The notes: generated from the letters alone by a model not told the origin. Positions 26,083 through 33,841 are shown, numbered from the stretch's first letter. The stretch: DNA of 64,000 nucleotides from Nostoc sp. NMS8 (GCF_017115045.1 NZ_JABXKK010000116.1:164464-228463), one strand, 5' to 3'. Numbers and translations: made by a program.

Positions 26083-27582
26083 TTAAACATTCAGTTTTTT
26101 CTCGACCAATTCGTTAGTCAGCTTAGGATCGGCACGTTTGCCTGTCTTTTTCAGAACTTGTCCGACAAAGAAGCCTTTGAGGTTGGTGTTACCGTTGCGA
26201 TACTTTTCTAGTTCTTTGGGATTGGCGGCTATGACTTCATCAACAATGGGTTCCAGTACACTAGGATCGGTGATTAACTCTTGATCGGCAAAGGCTTTCT
26301 CAGGAGAAATACCACTCAGCAAATCTGGGAGCTTTTCTTTAGCTTGAGCATTGCTAATTTTACCCGTTTCAATGCGAGTGATGATATCCGCTAAATTGGT
26401 GGGAGTCAGGGCGATTTCAGTAATACTGAGTTTTTGCTTATTGAGGTGTGCGGCGATATCTTGAGTAATCCAGTTAGCAGCAGCTTTGGCATTTGCTCCA
26501 GATGCGATCGCAGTTTCAAAATATTCGGCTATTGAACGATCTTCTGTCAACACTCGCGCATCGTAAGGGGAAAGCCCCAACTCACTTTCATAATGATGGC
26601 GTTTTTGGGCTGGTAATTCTGGTAGTTCGCTCCGCCATTGCTCTAATTGTGCATTTGACACCTCAATTGGTGCTAAATCTGGTTCGGGGAAGTAGCGGTA
26701 ATCGCTTGAACCTTCCTTAATCCGCATACTACTTGTGCGTTGAGCGCCTTCTTCCCAGAGACGAGTTTCTTGGATAATGCGATCGCCTGCTTCGATGGCG
26801 GCGATTTGGCGCTCAATTTCATAGTCAATCGCCCGTTGGATGGCGCTGAAGGAGTTCATGTTTTTAATTTCTACCTTGGTGCCAAACTCCTTTCGTCCCA
26901 CCGGACGCACGGAAATGTTGACATCGCAACGCAGAGATCCCTCCTGCATATTACCGTCACTCACGCCGAGATACCGGACAATCCGGCGTAATTCTTCGGC
27001 ATATTCAGCAGCTTCTACTCCAGAACGCAGATCGGGTTCTGAAACAATTTCTACTAATGGGATACCTGCGCGATTGTAGTCTACCAGAGAATAGGAAGAA
27101 CCAGAAAGGCGAGTCTCGTTCCGAGAGGCTTCGCCAACGCTGCCTGCGTGTACCAATTTTCCCGCATCTTCCTCCATGTGCAGACGCGTAATACCAATGC
27201 GTTTGCGAATTGGATTCCCCTCACCATCTACCAACTCAATTTCTAACCAACCATGTTCTGCGATCGGTAGATCGTATTGAGAAATTTGGTAATTTTTGGG
27301 TAAATCTGGATAAAAATACTGTTTGCGGTCAAATTTACTATATTTAGCGATTTGACAATTTAGTGCCAAACCAGCCTTGACAGCGTATTCTAATACTTTC
27401 TCATTGAGTACAGGTAAAACCCCAGGTAAACCCATACAAATCGGGTCAATGTTAGTATTGGGTTCAGCACCGAATGCCGTAGAGCTATTAGAGAAAATCT
27501 TGGTGTTGGTACTCAGTTGACAATGGGTTTCTAGACCAATAATCGCTTCATACTCAGTTTTTACAGTCGTAGCAGTCGTCAT
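26083..27582 (-). CDS. gatB: Asp-tRNA(Asn)/Glu-tRNA(Gln) amidotransferase subunit B
   Basis: GatB activates and amidates Glu-tRNA(Gln) or Asp-tRNA(Asn) together with GatA and GatC. The protein has the GatB signatures IGLETHCQLST, KYFYPDLPKNYQISQYDLP-like KQYFYPDLPKNYQ, the LHMEEDAGKLVH block, and LVDYNRAGIPLVEIVSEPD, plus the YqeY-like C-terminal tail. At 499 residues it is about nine longer than I expect. The excess (VGEASRNET, between HAGS and RLSGSS, about 27113-27142) is coded by a palindromic repeat, GCGTTGGCGAAGCC, inserted in frame. Since the gene is essential, the insert must be tolerated. gatA and gatC are elsewhere. Confidence 0.96.
   Translation of the reverse strand: MTTATTVKTEYEAIIGLETHCQLSTNTKIFSNSSTAFGAEPNTNIDPICMGLPGVLPVLNEKVLEYAVKAGLALNCQIAKYSKFDRKQYFYPDLPKNYQISQYDLPIAEHGWLEIELVDGEGNPIRKRIGITRLHMEEDAGKLVHAGSVGEASRNETRLSGSSYSLVDYNRAGIPLVEIVSEPDLRSGVEAAEYAEELRRIVRYLGVSDGNMQEGSLRCDVNISVRPVGRKEFGTKVEIKNMNSFSAIQRAIDYEIERQIAAIEAGDRIIQETRLWEEGAQRTSSMRIKEGSSDYRYFPEPDLAPIEVSNAQLEQWRSELPELPAQKRHHYESELGLSPYDARVLTEDRSIAEYFETAIASGANAKAAANWITQDIAAHLNKQKLSITEIALTPTNLADIITRIETGKISNAQAKEKLPDLLSGISPEKAFADQELITDPSVLEPIVDEVIAANPKELEKYRNGNTNLKGFFVGQVLKKTGKRADPKLTNELVEKKLNV
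27113..27142. repeat. Palindromic repeat inserted within gatB
   Basis: On the minus strand GCAGCGTTGGCGAAGCCTC followed by TCGGAACGAG; shares GCGTTGGCGAAGC with the block at 15350-15465. It adds about nine residues to GatB between two conserved blocks. Confidence 0.7.
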
Positions 27583-27709
27583 AATATCAATAATTTGGGC
27601 ATAATCCTTGTAGTGGTACTATTGTAGCGGCGTATTGAGTTGCGCTGAAGACGGTTATTTGGGTGAGCAATGCTTACCGTGTTGAGCTTGAAGAAGGTGC
27701 AAACCTAAA

Positions 27710-28222
27710 GTGAAGAAAATCTTGATTATTGGTTCTGGGGGTGCTGGTAAATCTACTCTAGCTCGCGCACTGGGAAGCATTTTAGGTTTAGAAGTAATTC
27801 ACTTGGATGCTTGGTACTGGAATCCTGGTTGGGTTGAGACTCCAAAAACTGAATGGCAAAGCATAATCCAAGACCTAACCCTACGAGAATCTTGGATTAT
27901 GGATGGTAACTATGGCGGTACTCTCGACCTTCGTTTGTCGGTTGCAGATACGGTAATTTTTTTGGATTTTCCCCGGATTTTATGTTTGTCGCGAGTAATT
28001 AAACGTCGTTTCATCTATGCTGGACAATCTAGACCTGATATGGCATCAGATTGCCCTGAGAGATTGAACTGGGAATTTCTCAAATATATCTGGTCATACC
28101 CAATTACTCGTCGTCCTGGAATTCTAGAAAAACTTAGTCAGCCAAGACCAAACCAGCAAGTTATTATTCTCCGCAACCCAACTGAAGTCAGAGAGCTTTT
28201 AGAAAAGATTTCCTACTATTAA
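27710..28222 (+). CDS. P-loop kinase of the DNA topology modulation/FlaR type
   Basis: A 170-residue P-loop NTPase resembling adenylate and shikimate kinases. Walker A is GSGGAGKST at residues 8-16; VIHLDAWYWNPGW and the lid-like ESWIMDGNYGGTLDLRL identify the group often annotated as topology modulation protein (FlaR). The true substrate is unknown; a small nucleotide-like molecule is probable. It starts with GTG (27710). The frame next to gatB is divergent with a 127-bp gap. No operon partner follows; the next region carries the small RNA genes on the other strand. Confidence 0.8.
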   Translation: MKKILIIGSGGAGKSTLARALGSILGLEVIHLDAWYWNPGWVETPKTEWQSIIQDLTLRESWIMDGNYGGTLDLRLSVADTVIFLDFPRILCLSRVIKRRFIYAGQSRPDMASDCPERLNWEFLKYIWSYPITRRPGILEKLSQPRPNQQVIILRNPTEVRELLEKISYY

Positions 28223-28291
28223 CACTAGCTCTCGCCTAGCATCCCTACGACTAAAACAATATCCTTGGGTTAGCGATAATGGTATACAAAC

Positions 28292-28364
28292 TAAAAAATG
28301 CCTGGGAGTGTTGCCGTGTTTCCACCCCAGACATCTTTTATTCTTAACTTGCTCCTCACACACA
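28292..28364 (-). ncRNA. Yfr2-like small RNA, copy 1
   Basis: On the minus strand a near-consensus promoter (-35 TTGCCA, 17 bp, -10 TAATAT) precedes a predicted RNA of about 72 nt. It starts with GTGTGTGAGGAGCAAG, then an A/T-rich linker and a stem GTCTGGG/CCCAGGC enclosing TGGAAACACGGCAACAC, and ends in TTTTTT. The GGAAACA loop word and terminator-like architecture match my knowledge of the cyanobacterial Yfr2 (Cyano-1) family, whose members often occur in several copies. The start site is estimated from the -10 element. No open frame fits. A second copy is 160 bp upstream. Confidence 0.72.
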
Positions 28365-28369
28365 AATAG

Positions 28370-28398
28370 ATATTATCACTACTTCTATTAAATGGCAA
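28370..28398 (-). promoter_or_regulatory. Promoter of the Yfr2-like RNA, copy 1
   Basis: -35 TTGCCA (28393-28398) and -10 TAATAT (28370-28375) separated by 17 bp on the minus strand, close to the sigma-70-type consensus. Confidence 0.7.
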
Positions 28399-28451
28399 GT
28401 ATATTGAGTAACATTTTCAAAACTGCACAGGCAATCCAACTTCTGACAAAT

Positions 28452-28524
28452 TAAAAAGCGCTTGGGAGTGTTGCCGTGTTTCCACCCCAAACGCTTTTTA
28501 TTTTTAACTTGCTCCTCACACACG
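28452..28524 (-). ncRNA. Yfr2-like small RNA, copy 2
   Basis: Same build as copy 1: 5' GTGTGTGAGGAGCAAG, linker TTAAAAATAAAAAG, then the stem GCGTTTGGG/CCCAAGCGC around TGGAAACACGGCAACAC and a T run (28457-28453). The stem differs from copy 1 by compensated changes (TCTGGG/CCCAGG against TTTGGG/CCCAAG), which supports a selected RNA structure. The promoter is at 28530-28557. It is placed between copy 1 and purH, whose stop is 48 bp further upstream on the same strand. Confidence 0.72.
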
Positions 28525-28529
28525 ACTTT

Positions 28530-28557
28530 AACATATCACTGCTTCTATCAAAAGCAA
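28530..28557 (-). promoter_or_regulatory. Promoter of the Yfr2-like RNA, copy 2
   Basis: -35 TTGCTT (28552-28557) and -10 TATGTT (28530-28535) with 16-bp spacing on the minus strand; the interval GATAGAAGCAGTGAT is nearly shared with copy 1. Confidence 0.6.
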
Positions 28558-28604
28558 GTACATAATGTGACACTTTTAAAAGTGTACACTTTATGGTCAA
28601 TAAT

Positions 28605-30125
28605 TTAGTGTAAAAAGTGACGTACACCAGTTAAGACCATCAGCAAACCCAGTTCGTTAGCAGCAATGATAGAATCTTTATCGCGCAAACTTCCCCCTGG
28701 TTGGACAATGGCTGTAATTCCTGCGGCTGCGGCTGTTTTGACTGAATCATCAAAGGGGAAGAATCCATCGCTGGCGAGAGTTGCACCTTTGGCTTTTTCC
28801 CCGGCTTGTTCTAGAGCTATTTTAACTGAGCCAACGCGGTTCATTTGACCAGCGCCTACTCCTAGTGTAGTGCGATCGCTGGTCACAACAATGGCATTAG
28901 ATTTCACATGTTTGCATACTTTCCAAGCAAACAACAATTCGGCTAATTCGTCGGGTGTAGGTTGGCGTTCGGTGACAACTTGCCATTGACTGGTATCAGC
29001 AATGATGTCATCGCTAGTTTGGACAAGGAAACCACCTGCGATCGCTTTCACTGTATCCTTAGGGCCGCTGCTCAAATCAGCTAGAGTCAAAACCCGGACG
29101 TTAGATTTCTTTGCCAAGATTTTTTGGGCTTCCGCATCACAACTTGGTGCAACCACACATTCTAAAAATGTTTTGATTAACTCGCTAGCCGTAGCCGCAT
29201 CAATCGGACGGTTGAGTGCGACAATACCGCCAAAGGCAGAAGTAGAATCAGCGTTAAAAGCTTTTTGGTACGCTTCGGAAATTGTACTTCCCAATGCCGT
29301 ACCACAGGGATTTGTATGTTTGATAATCGTTGCTGCTGGGGTATCAGTAAATTCAGCAATGATTCGGCGTGCGGCTTCTAAATCAACTAAGTTATTGTAA
29401 CTAAGTTCTTTACCTTGGAGTTTTGTCGCAGCTGCCCATCCTGTTGGAGTAGTACCAGTTTGATACCAAGTGGCGGGTTGATGAGGGTTTTCACCGTAAC
29501 GCAGAGATTGCAATTGTGTACCGTTCAGGGTGTACTGTTGTGCTTCTGCGAGGTAAGAGGCGATCGCGCGATCGTAACTAGCAGTATGCGAAAATCCTTT
29601 TAATGCCGCCTTCTGCCGAAACTCTAGGGAAGCTACGCCGTTATTTTGGCGCAATTCCTGTAAATACTCGTCATACTGTGCTGGATCGCATAATACAGTG
29701 AGATGGGCAAAGTTTTTCGATGATGCCCGTAGCATAGCTGGGCCACCAATATCAATTTGTTCAACAGCCTCTAATAATGTTACCCCTGGTTTAGCGATCG
29801 TTTCCTCAAAAGGATATAGATTCACCACCACTAAATCAATCGGGCGAATTTGGTTATTTTCTAAATCTGTAATATCTTCGGGAAAATCTCGCCGTGCCAA
29901 AATCCCGCCATGAATTCGGGGATGTAGTGTTTTTACACGTCCACCTAAAATTTCTGGAGAACCTGTATAATCTGCAACTTTGGTGACAGGGAGTCCCGCA
30001 TCTTTGAGGGCTTGGGCTGTTCCCCCACTGCTGATTAAATCAAAGTCGAATTCTTCAACCAAGCTACGGGCTAGGTCAATTATACCAGTTTTATTAGATA
30101 CACTCAGCAGGGCTAGACGCGCCAT
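28605..30125 (-). CDS. purH: AICAR formyltransferase / IMP cyclohydrolase (PurH)
   Basis: Catalyses the last two steps of purine synthesis: formylation of AICAR with 10-formyl-THF and ring closure to IMP. The N-terminal 190 residues are the IMP cyclohydrolase (MGS-like) domain, with SVSNKTGI, SSGGTAQ and VKTLHPRIHGGIL; the rest is the transformylase with LRYGENPHQPA, IIKHTNPCGTA, SAFGGIVALN and ASDGFFPFDDSV. 506 residues is the expected length. Nothing is unusual. It lies just upstream of the two small RNA genes on the same strand, with promoters of those genes after its stop. Confidence 0.97.
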   Translation of the reverse strand: MARLALLSVSNKTGIIDLARSLVEEFDFDLISSGGTAQALKDAGLPVTKVADYTGSPEILGGRVKTLHPRIHGGILARRDFPEDITDLENNQIRPIDLVVVNLYPFEETIAKPGVTLLEAVEQIDIGGPAMLRASSKNFAHLTVLCDPAQYDEYLQELRQNNGVASLEFRQKAALKGFSHTASYDRAIASYLAEAQQYTLNGTQLQSLRYGENPHQPATWYQTGTTPTGWAAATKLQGKELSYNNLVDLEAARRIIAEFTDTPAATIIKHTNPCGTALGSTISEAYQKAFNADSTSAFGGIVALNRPIDAATASELIKTFLECVVAPSCDAEAQKILAKKSNVRVLTLADLSSGPKDTVKAIAGGFLVQTSDDIIADTSQWQVVTERQPTPDELAELLFAWKVCKHVKSNAIVVTSDRTTLGVGAGQMNRVGSVKIALEQAGEKAKGATLASDGFFPFDDSVKTAAAAGITAIVQPGGSLRDKDSIIAANELGLLMVLTGVRHFLH

Positions 30126-30790
30126 TGATCAATTCCTTAAAAGTAGGCTAGAAGCGAAGGATCTCAAGTTTTGCATAAGCCTTGGTTTACTTCAAGACCA
30201 TTTTGAATTTTAGATTTTAGATTTTGGATTGGGAATCGCTTTCTGTGTCTGGGTTTTGTGAAACCATCTGTGGCAATCATTTTTCAAATTGGTATTAGTC
30301 TCTAAATATCAAAAGCTAGAACTGTAACTGTAGCCATCTTCCTTACCGATTACTTATCGATCTCATCAAATAATTACTGATGATTTACTACCAGAATTGG
30401 AAATTACCCCTCATGCAATCTTTCAGCAAGCTGGATTAAATCCCTAAAATTTCATTAGAAATCAACAGTTTTTAGCGATCGCTATTTTCTGGCATCCAGC
30501 GAATTGAATCTTCTGAACACCATCCTGCTTGAAGATGAAGCAGATAACATACAGTTAATGTAAAACATTGCTTGTTTCCGAAAACGATACCTCAAACTGT
30601 GAAATATATGTATTATAAGAATACTACTATTGAAAATCTGCGGTAAAGACTTATGTAGTCCCTGGTATCAATCAAACTTACTTCAATGGCGAATGCTAAC
30701 AATCCTTAGATAACGGACTCTAGGAGAATTACTTGTTCGTGAAAATTTGCCAAGAAATTATTTGATTGCAGTCACCAAGGCAGAAAAGTC
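30126..30790. other. Gap without recognised gene
   Basis: 665 bp with TTTTAGATTTTAGATT-type repeats (30205-30232), and a short plus-strand open stretch (30330-30447) reading DDLLPELEITPHAIFQQAG that lacks a start and a known family. Promoter elements for the RNA repair cassette presumably lie at its 3' end. Confidence 0.5.
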
Positions 30791-31576
30791 ATGGAACAAA
30801 TTTATAAATATCCGCGTACCCATCACATTGAGGGTTCGCGTTTGCAACCTGGGGATGAAGACCTCAATAGCATTCCTTTTAGTGCGATTAAAAACCAGTA
30901 TGTAGTAGTTGAAGAAAAAGTTGATGGTGCAAACGCAGCTATTAGCTTTACATCTGATGGACAAATCCGACTGCAAAGCCGGGGACACTACTTAACTGGT
31001 GGGGCGCGAGAAAAGCACTTTAATTTATTTAAACAGTGGGCACACACTTACGCCGCAGCATTTTGGGAAGTTTTGGGAAGTCATTTTATTCTCTTTGGAG
31101 AATGGCTGTATGCCAAGCACACGGTTTTTTACGATGCTTTACCCCACTACTTTCTAGAATACGATGTGCTGGATTTAGAAAAGCAAGTTTTTCTGTCCAC
31201 TAAAAGCCGTCAGCAGTTACTTGCTGGGCTACCTCTAGTTTCAGTACCCATATTGTTTGCTGGTGAACTCCAATCTTACAAGCAACTTATTAAGTTGGTG
31301 GGTGAGTCCCATTATCAAACTGCTGCATATATGCAACGTTTCCAGCAAATTTGTCAGGAACTTGGACTTGATGTTGAGCGTTCCCTAAAACAAACTGACC
31401 AAAGTTCTTTGATGGAAGGTTTATACATCAAAGTTGAGCCGAGACATATCGTTACTCATCGGTATAAATATGTGCGTTCGAGCTTTTTAACAACCATTCT
31501 GCAATCGGATAGGCATTGGCTGAACCGCCCAATAATACCAAATCAGTTGTGTATCGGTGCTGATTTGTTCGCATGA
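30791..31576 (+). CDS. ATP-dependent RNA ligase (Rnl2-like nucleotidyltransferase)
   Basis: A 261-residue RNA ligase of the covalent nucleotidyltransferase superfamily. Motif I is EEKVDGAN with Lys43 as the expected AMP acceptor. Later motifs are RLQSRGHY (61-67), LFGEWLYAKH (III, 101-110), YFLEYDVLD (IIIa, 120-128), MEGLYIKVE (IV, from Glu209) and YKYVRSSF (V, Lys226). It would seal 5'-phosphate and 3'-OH RNA ends with ATP. Size fits a core ligase with little C-terminal extension. The gene is followed after 78 bp by an HD-polynucleotide kinase on the same strand, forming a healing-and-sealing pair. Which RNA is repaired cannot be told; DNA ligation is less likely. Confidence 0.85.
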   Translation: MEQIYKYPRTHHIEGSRLQPGDEDLNSIPFSAIKNQYVVVEEKVDGANAAISFTSDGQIRLQSRGHYLTGGAREKHFNLFKQWAHTYAAAFWEVLGSHFILFGEWLYAKHTVFYDALPHYFLEYDVLDLEKQVFLSTKSRQQLLAGLPLVSVPILFAGELQSYKQLIKLVGESHYQTAAYMQRFQQICQELGLDVERSLKQTDQSSLMEGLYIKVEPRHIVTHRYKYVRSSFLTTILQSDRHWLNRPIIPNQLCIGADLFA

Positions 31577-31654
31577 CCTTCTGGACTTTGTGGCGAAAGG
31601 TAGTTAAAGGTCATTAAAAATATAAAACAAACAAGTAAATTTGAGGATAGCAAT

Positions 31655-32812
31655 ATGAATACTTCGGTGCAATTTTGGTCATTTCCTTATTGCCCCAGCG
31701 ATGTCTACGACGGGCTGCGCCTACGCAACTGGTCGATAGATTGGTCAGCATTGGAAGCAAAATTTGATTGGTTGCGATTGCTTGCTGATTGCCCCCAAGA
31801 CCCACGTTATCATGCTGAAGGAAATGTTCTCACCCACACAAAGCTAGTATGCGAGGCATTGGTGGCATTACCCCAATGGCGGGCATTGCCAGCTACAGAA
31901 CGTTCTGTGTTGTTTGCTGCGGCTTTGCTACACGATGTCGCTAAACCTGCTTCTACTCAAATAGAAACAGATGGCAGCATCACCTCCAAAGGTCATGTAC
32001 TGCAAGGTGCAAAAATGGCACAGGAGATTCTCTGGGATTTGGATGTGCCCTTTCATCAACGACAGGCAATTGTAGCTTTGGTGAAATATGGTAGCTTGCC
32101 CTTGTGGTTTTGGGACAAACCCAACCCCGAACGGGCAGTCATTAAAACAAGTCAAATTATTCGTTGCGATTTACTGGGTTTACTTGCAGAAGCAGATGTG
32201 AAAGGGCGCAACTGTGACGATCAAATACAGTTATTGGAACGAATTGAGTTTTTTCGGGAATTTTGCCAGGAAAATCACTGTTTTGATCGGCCACGAGTAT
32301 TTTCGTCAGCCCATAGTCGGTTTGTTTATTTTCAAAAAGAAGATGGCAACCCAGACTATGCAGCTTATGATGATACACGCTTTCAGGTGGTGATGATGTC
32401 AGGATTACCTGGTTCTGGAAAAGATACTTGGATTCAAGAAAATCTCCCTGAGTGGGGCGTAATTTCTTTAGATAAACTGCGAAAGACAATGGGAATTAAT
32501 CCTAAAGACGACCAAGGTGCAGTAGCAAATGCAGCGAAGGCGATCGCTAAAGAGTATATGCGAAGTGGACAATCCTTTGTATGGAATGCAACCAACCTCA
32601 GCCGCCAACTGCGGGGGATGCTAGTTCGTTTGTTTGGCAGTTACCAAGCCAGTATTCGGATTGTGTATTTAGAGGCAGCTTGGGAAGAATTGCTGAGAAG
32701 AAATGGCGATCGGACTGCAAAACTGCCAGAAAAAGTACTTTACCGGATGAAAAATCGTCTAGAAGTGCCTGATATTACCGAAGCATCTGCTATAGATTGG
32801 ATAGTAAAATGA
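31655..32812 (+). CDS. HD-Pnk: HD phosphoesterase fused to 5'-OH polynucleotide kinase
   Basis: A 385-residue RNA end-healing enzyme. The N-terminal HD domain has His61, His93-Asp94 (ALLHDVAKP), His114 and Asp181-type residues; in characterised HD-Pnk enzymes this domain removes 2',3'-cyclic or 3' phosphates. The C-terminal kinase has the P-loop GLPGSGKD (250-257), ISLDKLRK, and the lid RNGDRTAKLP, phosphorylating 5'-OH ends. The start ATG follows GAGG. Residues about 14-25 (SDVYDGLRLRN) appear to be a Nostoc repeat (ACGACGGGCTGCGCCTACGC) inserted into the gene. The gene is in the likely operon with the RNA ligase. Confidence 0.85.
   Translation: MNTSVQFWSFPYCPSDVYDGLRLRNWSIDWSALEAKFDWLRLLADCPQDPRYHAEGNVLTHTKLVCEALVALPQWRALPATERSVLFAAALLHDVAKPASTQIETDGSITSKGHVLQGAKMAQEILWDLDVPFHQRQAIVALVKYGSLPLWFWDKPNPERAVIKTSQIIRCDLLGLLAEADVKGRNCDDQIQLLERIEFFREFCQENHCFDRPRVFSSAHSRFVYFQKEDGNPDYAAYDDTRFQVVMMSGLPGSGKDTWIQENLPEWGVISLDKLRKTMGINPKDDQGAVANAAKAIAKEYMRSGQSFVWNATNLSRQLRGMLVRLFGSYQASIRIVYLEAAWEELLRRNGDRTAKLPEKVLYRMKNRLEVPDITEASAIDWIVK
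31695..31730. repeat. Palindromic repeat within the HD-Pnk gene
   Basis: GCGATGTCTACGACGGGCTG followed by CGCCTACGCAA resembles the repeat at 25484-25516 (GCGATGCCTCCGGCGGGCTA then CGCCTACGC). It codes for residues 14-25 of HD-Pnk. Confidence 0.6.
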
Positions 32813-32837
32813 AAATTCGAGATCACAAAGACGCGAT

Positions 32838-32891
32838 AAATCGTCATTAAAACAAAAGACTCATAAATCGTCATTAAAACAAAAGACTCAT
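32838..32891. repeat. Two perfect 27-bp direct repeats
   Basis: Two tandem copies of a 27-bp unit beginning AAATCGTCATTAAAACAAAA and ending GACTCAT. They lie within a repeat tract that begins with GACGCGATAAATCGTC (family 3 core) and ends with GAGACGGCGATTCATCGCGTC near 32930. Confidence 0.85.
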
Positions 32892-32938
32892 TATTGTAGA
32901 GACGGCGATTCATCGCGTCTCTTGCCTTAACCAACAGC

Positions 32939-33049
32939 TTAGGCTGTTTCATTACCTTTTTTGGCATTGGGGTTTGCGCCTGTAGCCAATAATTCTTTTA
33001 CACGCTGGGCATCACGTGACTCAATAGCGGCAATTAGCTGCTCGTCCAT
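32939..33049 (-). CDS. Very short single ankyrin-repeat protein, possibly truncated
   Basis: A 36-residue frame too short for ordinary gene finders. It reads LIAAIESRDAQRVKELLA then TGANPNAKKGNETA, a clean single ankyrin repeat, with AGGTAGG about 13 bases before the ATG at 33049. It stops directly next to the 32815-32938 repeat tract, which may have cut off a longer ankyrin gene. Ankyrin repeats mediate protein contacts; a single repeat is unlikely to fold alone, so this could be a remnant. Confidence 0.5.
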   Translation of the reverse strand: MDEQLIAAIESRDAQRVKELLATGANPNAKKGNETA

Positions 33050-33220
33050 AATTATTTTATACCTACCTATTCAGAGTTATCTAGTTATTTTGCCGATTCA
33101 ACTCCAACTAGTGTCTAAGATGACGATCGCATTCTTTGGTCTAGTAGCAAATACCGCTAAATACTAAGCTGCTTGAAGAGATAGGATCTATGTACAAAAG
33201 TAGAATTTAGGAGTAAACCT

Positions 33221-33841
33221 CTGTCTTTACAAGCTATTACCGTTCCCACAGCAACTTCTCAACCCCCCGCAGGCTTAATTGTCACTTTGCATGGTTGGGG
33301 TGCTAACGCTGAGGATGTAGCATCTTTGTTACCCTCGCTCAACTTACCTGATTACCAGTTTGTATTGCCCAATGCACCTTTTCCTTATGCCTATTCCCCG
33401 ATAGGGAGGGCATGGTATGATCTACGGGTGGAAAATATGTATGAAGGGTTGCCAGAAAGTCGGCAACTGTTAACAGATTTCTTGGAATCTTTAGAAAGTA
33501 GCACTGGCATACCTTTATCACGCACCATTTTAAGTGGATTTTCTCAAGGCGGAGCAATGACTTTGGATGTCGGCTCAAAATTACCCCTAGCAGGTTTAGT
33601 TGTCATGAGCGGATATTTACATCCTGATGCACTAACAGCAGCTAAAAGTAAAATTCCGCCGACTTTAATCACTCACGGTAGATATGATGAAGTTGTTCCC
33701 CTGCAAGCTGCTTTGAAGGCACAGGAAACTCTCAAGTCTCTAGGAGTGGCGGTAGAATACCACGAATTTGATATGGGGCATGAAATACATTTACCAACGT
33801 TAGAAGTGCTACGAAATTTCGTTGTCAATACCATTGGCTAG
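33221..33841 (+). CDS. Carboxylesterase/phospholipase family hydrolase, apparent CTG start
   Basis: Alpha/beta hydrolase of the phospholipase/carboxylesterase family, about 206 residues. Oxyanion region LHGWGANAED; nucleophile Ser in LSGFSQGGAM; Asp in THGRYDEVVP; His in DMGHEIH. The coding frame extends upstream of the TTG at 33287 into SLQAITVPTATSQPPAGL, which fits the known N-terminus of such proteins. No ATG or GTG exists there. A CTG at 33221 with AGGAG seven bases upstream is the best start. The enzyme is probably cytoplasmic; substrate unknown. It is followed by the DUF2555 gene. Confidence 0.85.
   Translation: MSLQAITVPTATSQPPAGLIVTLHGWGANAEDVASLLPSLNLPDYQFVLPNAPFPYAYSPIGRAWYDLRVENMYEGLPESRQLLTDFLESLESSTGIPLSRTILSGFSQGGAMTLDVGSKLPLAGLVVMSGYLHPDALTAAKSKIPPTLITHGRYDEVVPLQAALKAQETLKSLGVAVEYHEFDMGHEIHLPTLEVLRNFVVNTIG

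Noticed and set aside
28345..28400. Plus-strand Yfr1 gene (CTCCTCACAC motif)
   Set aside because: The motif is present on the plus strand, but no terminator or promoter fits that direction, whereas the minus strand has both.
30330..30447. Short open stretch DDLLPELEITPHAIFQQAG
   Set aside because: No start codon, no known family; could be chance or an unrecognisable remnant.
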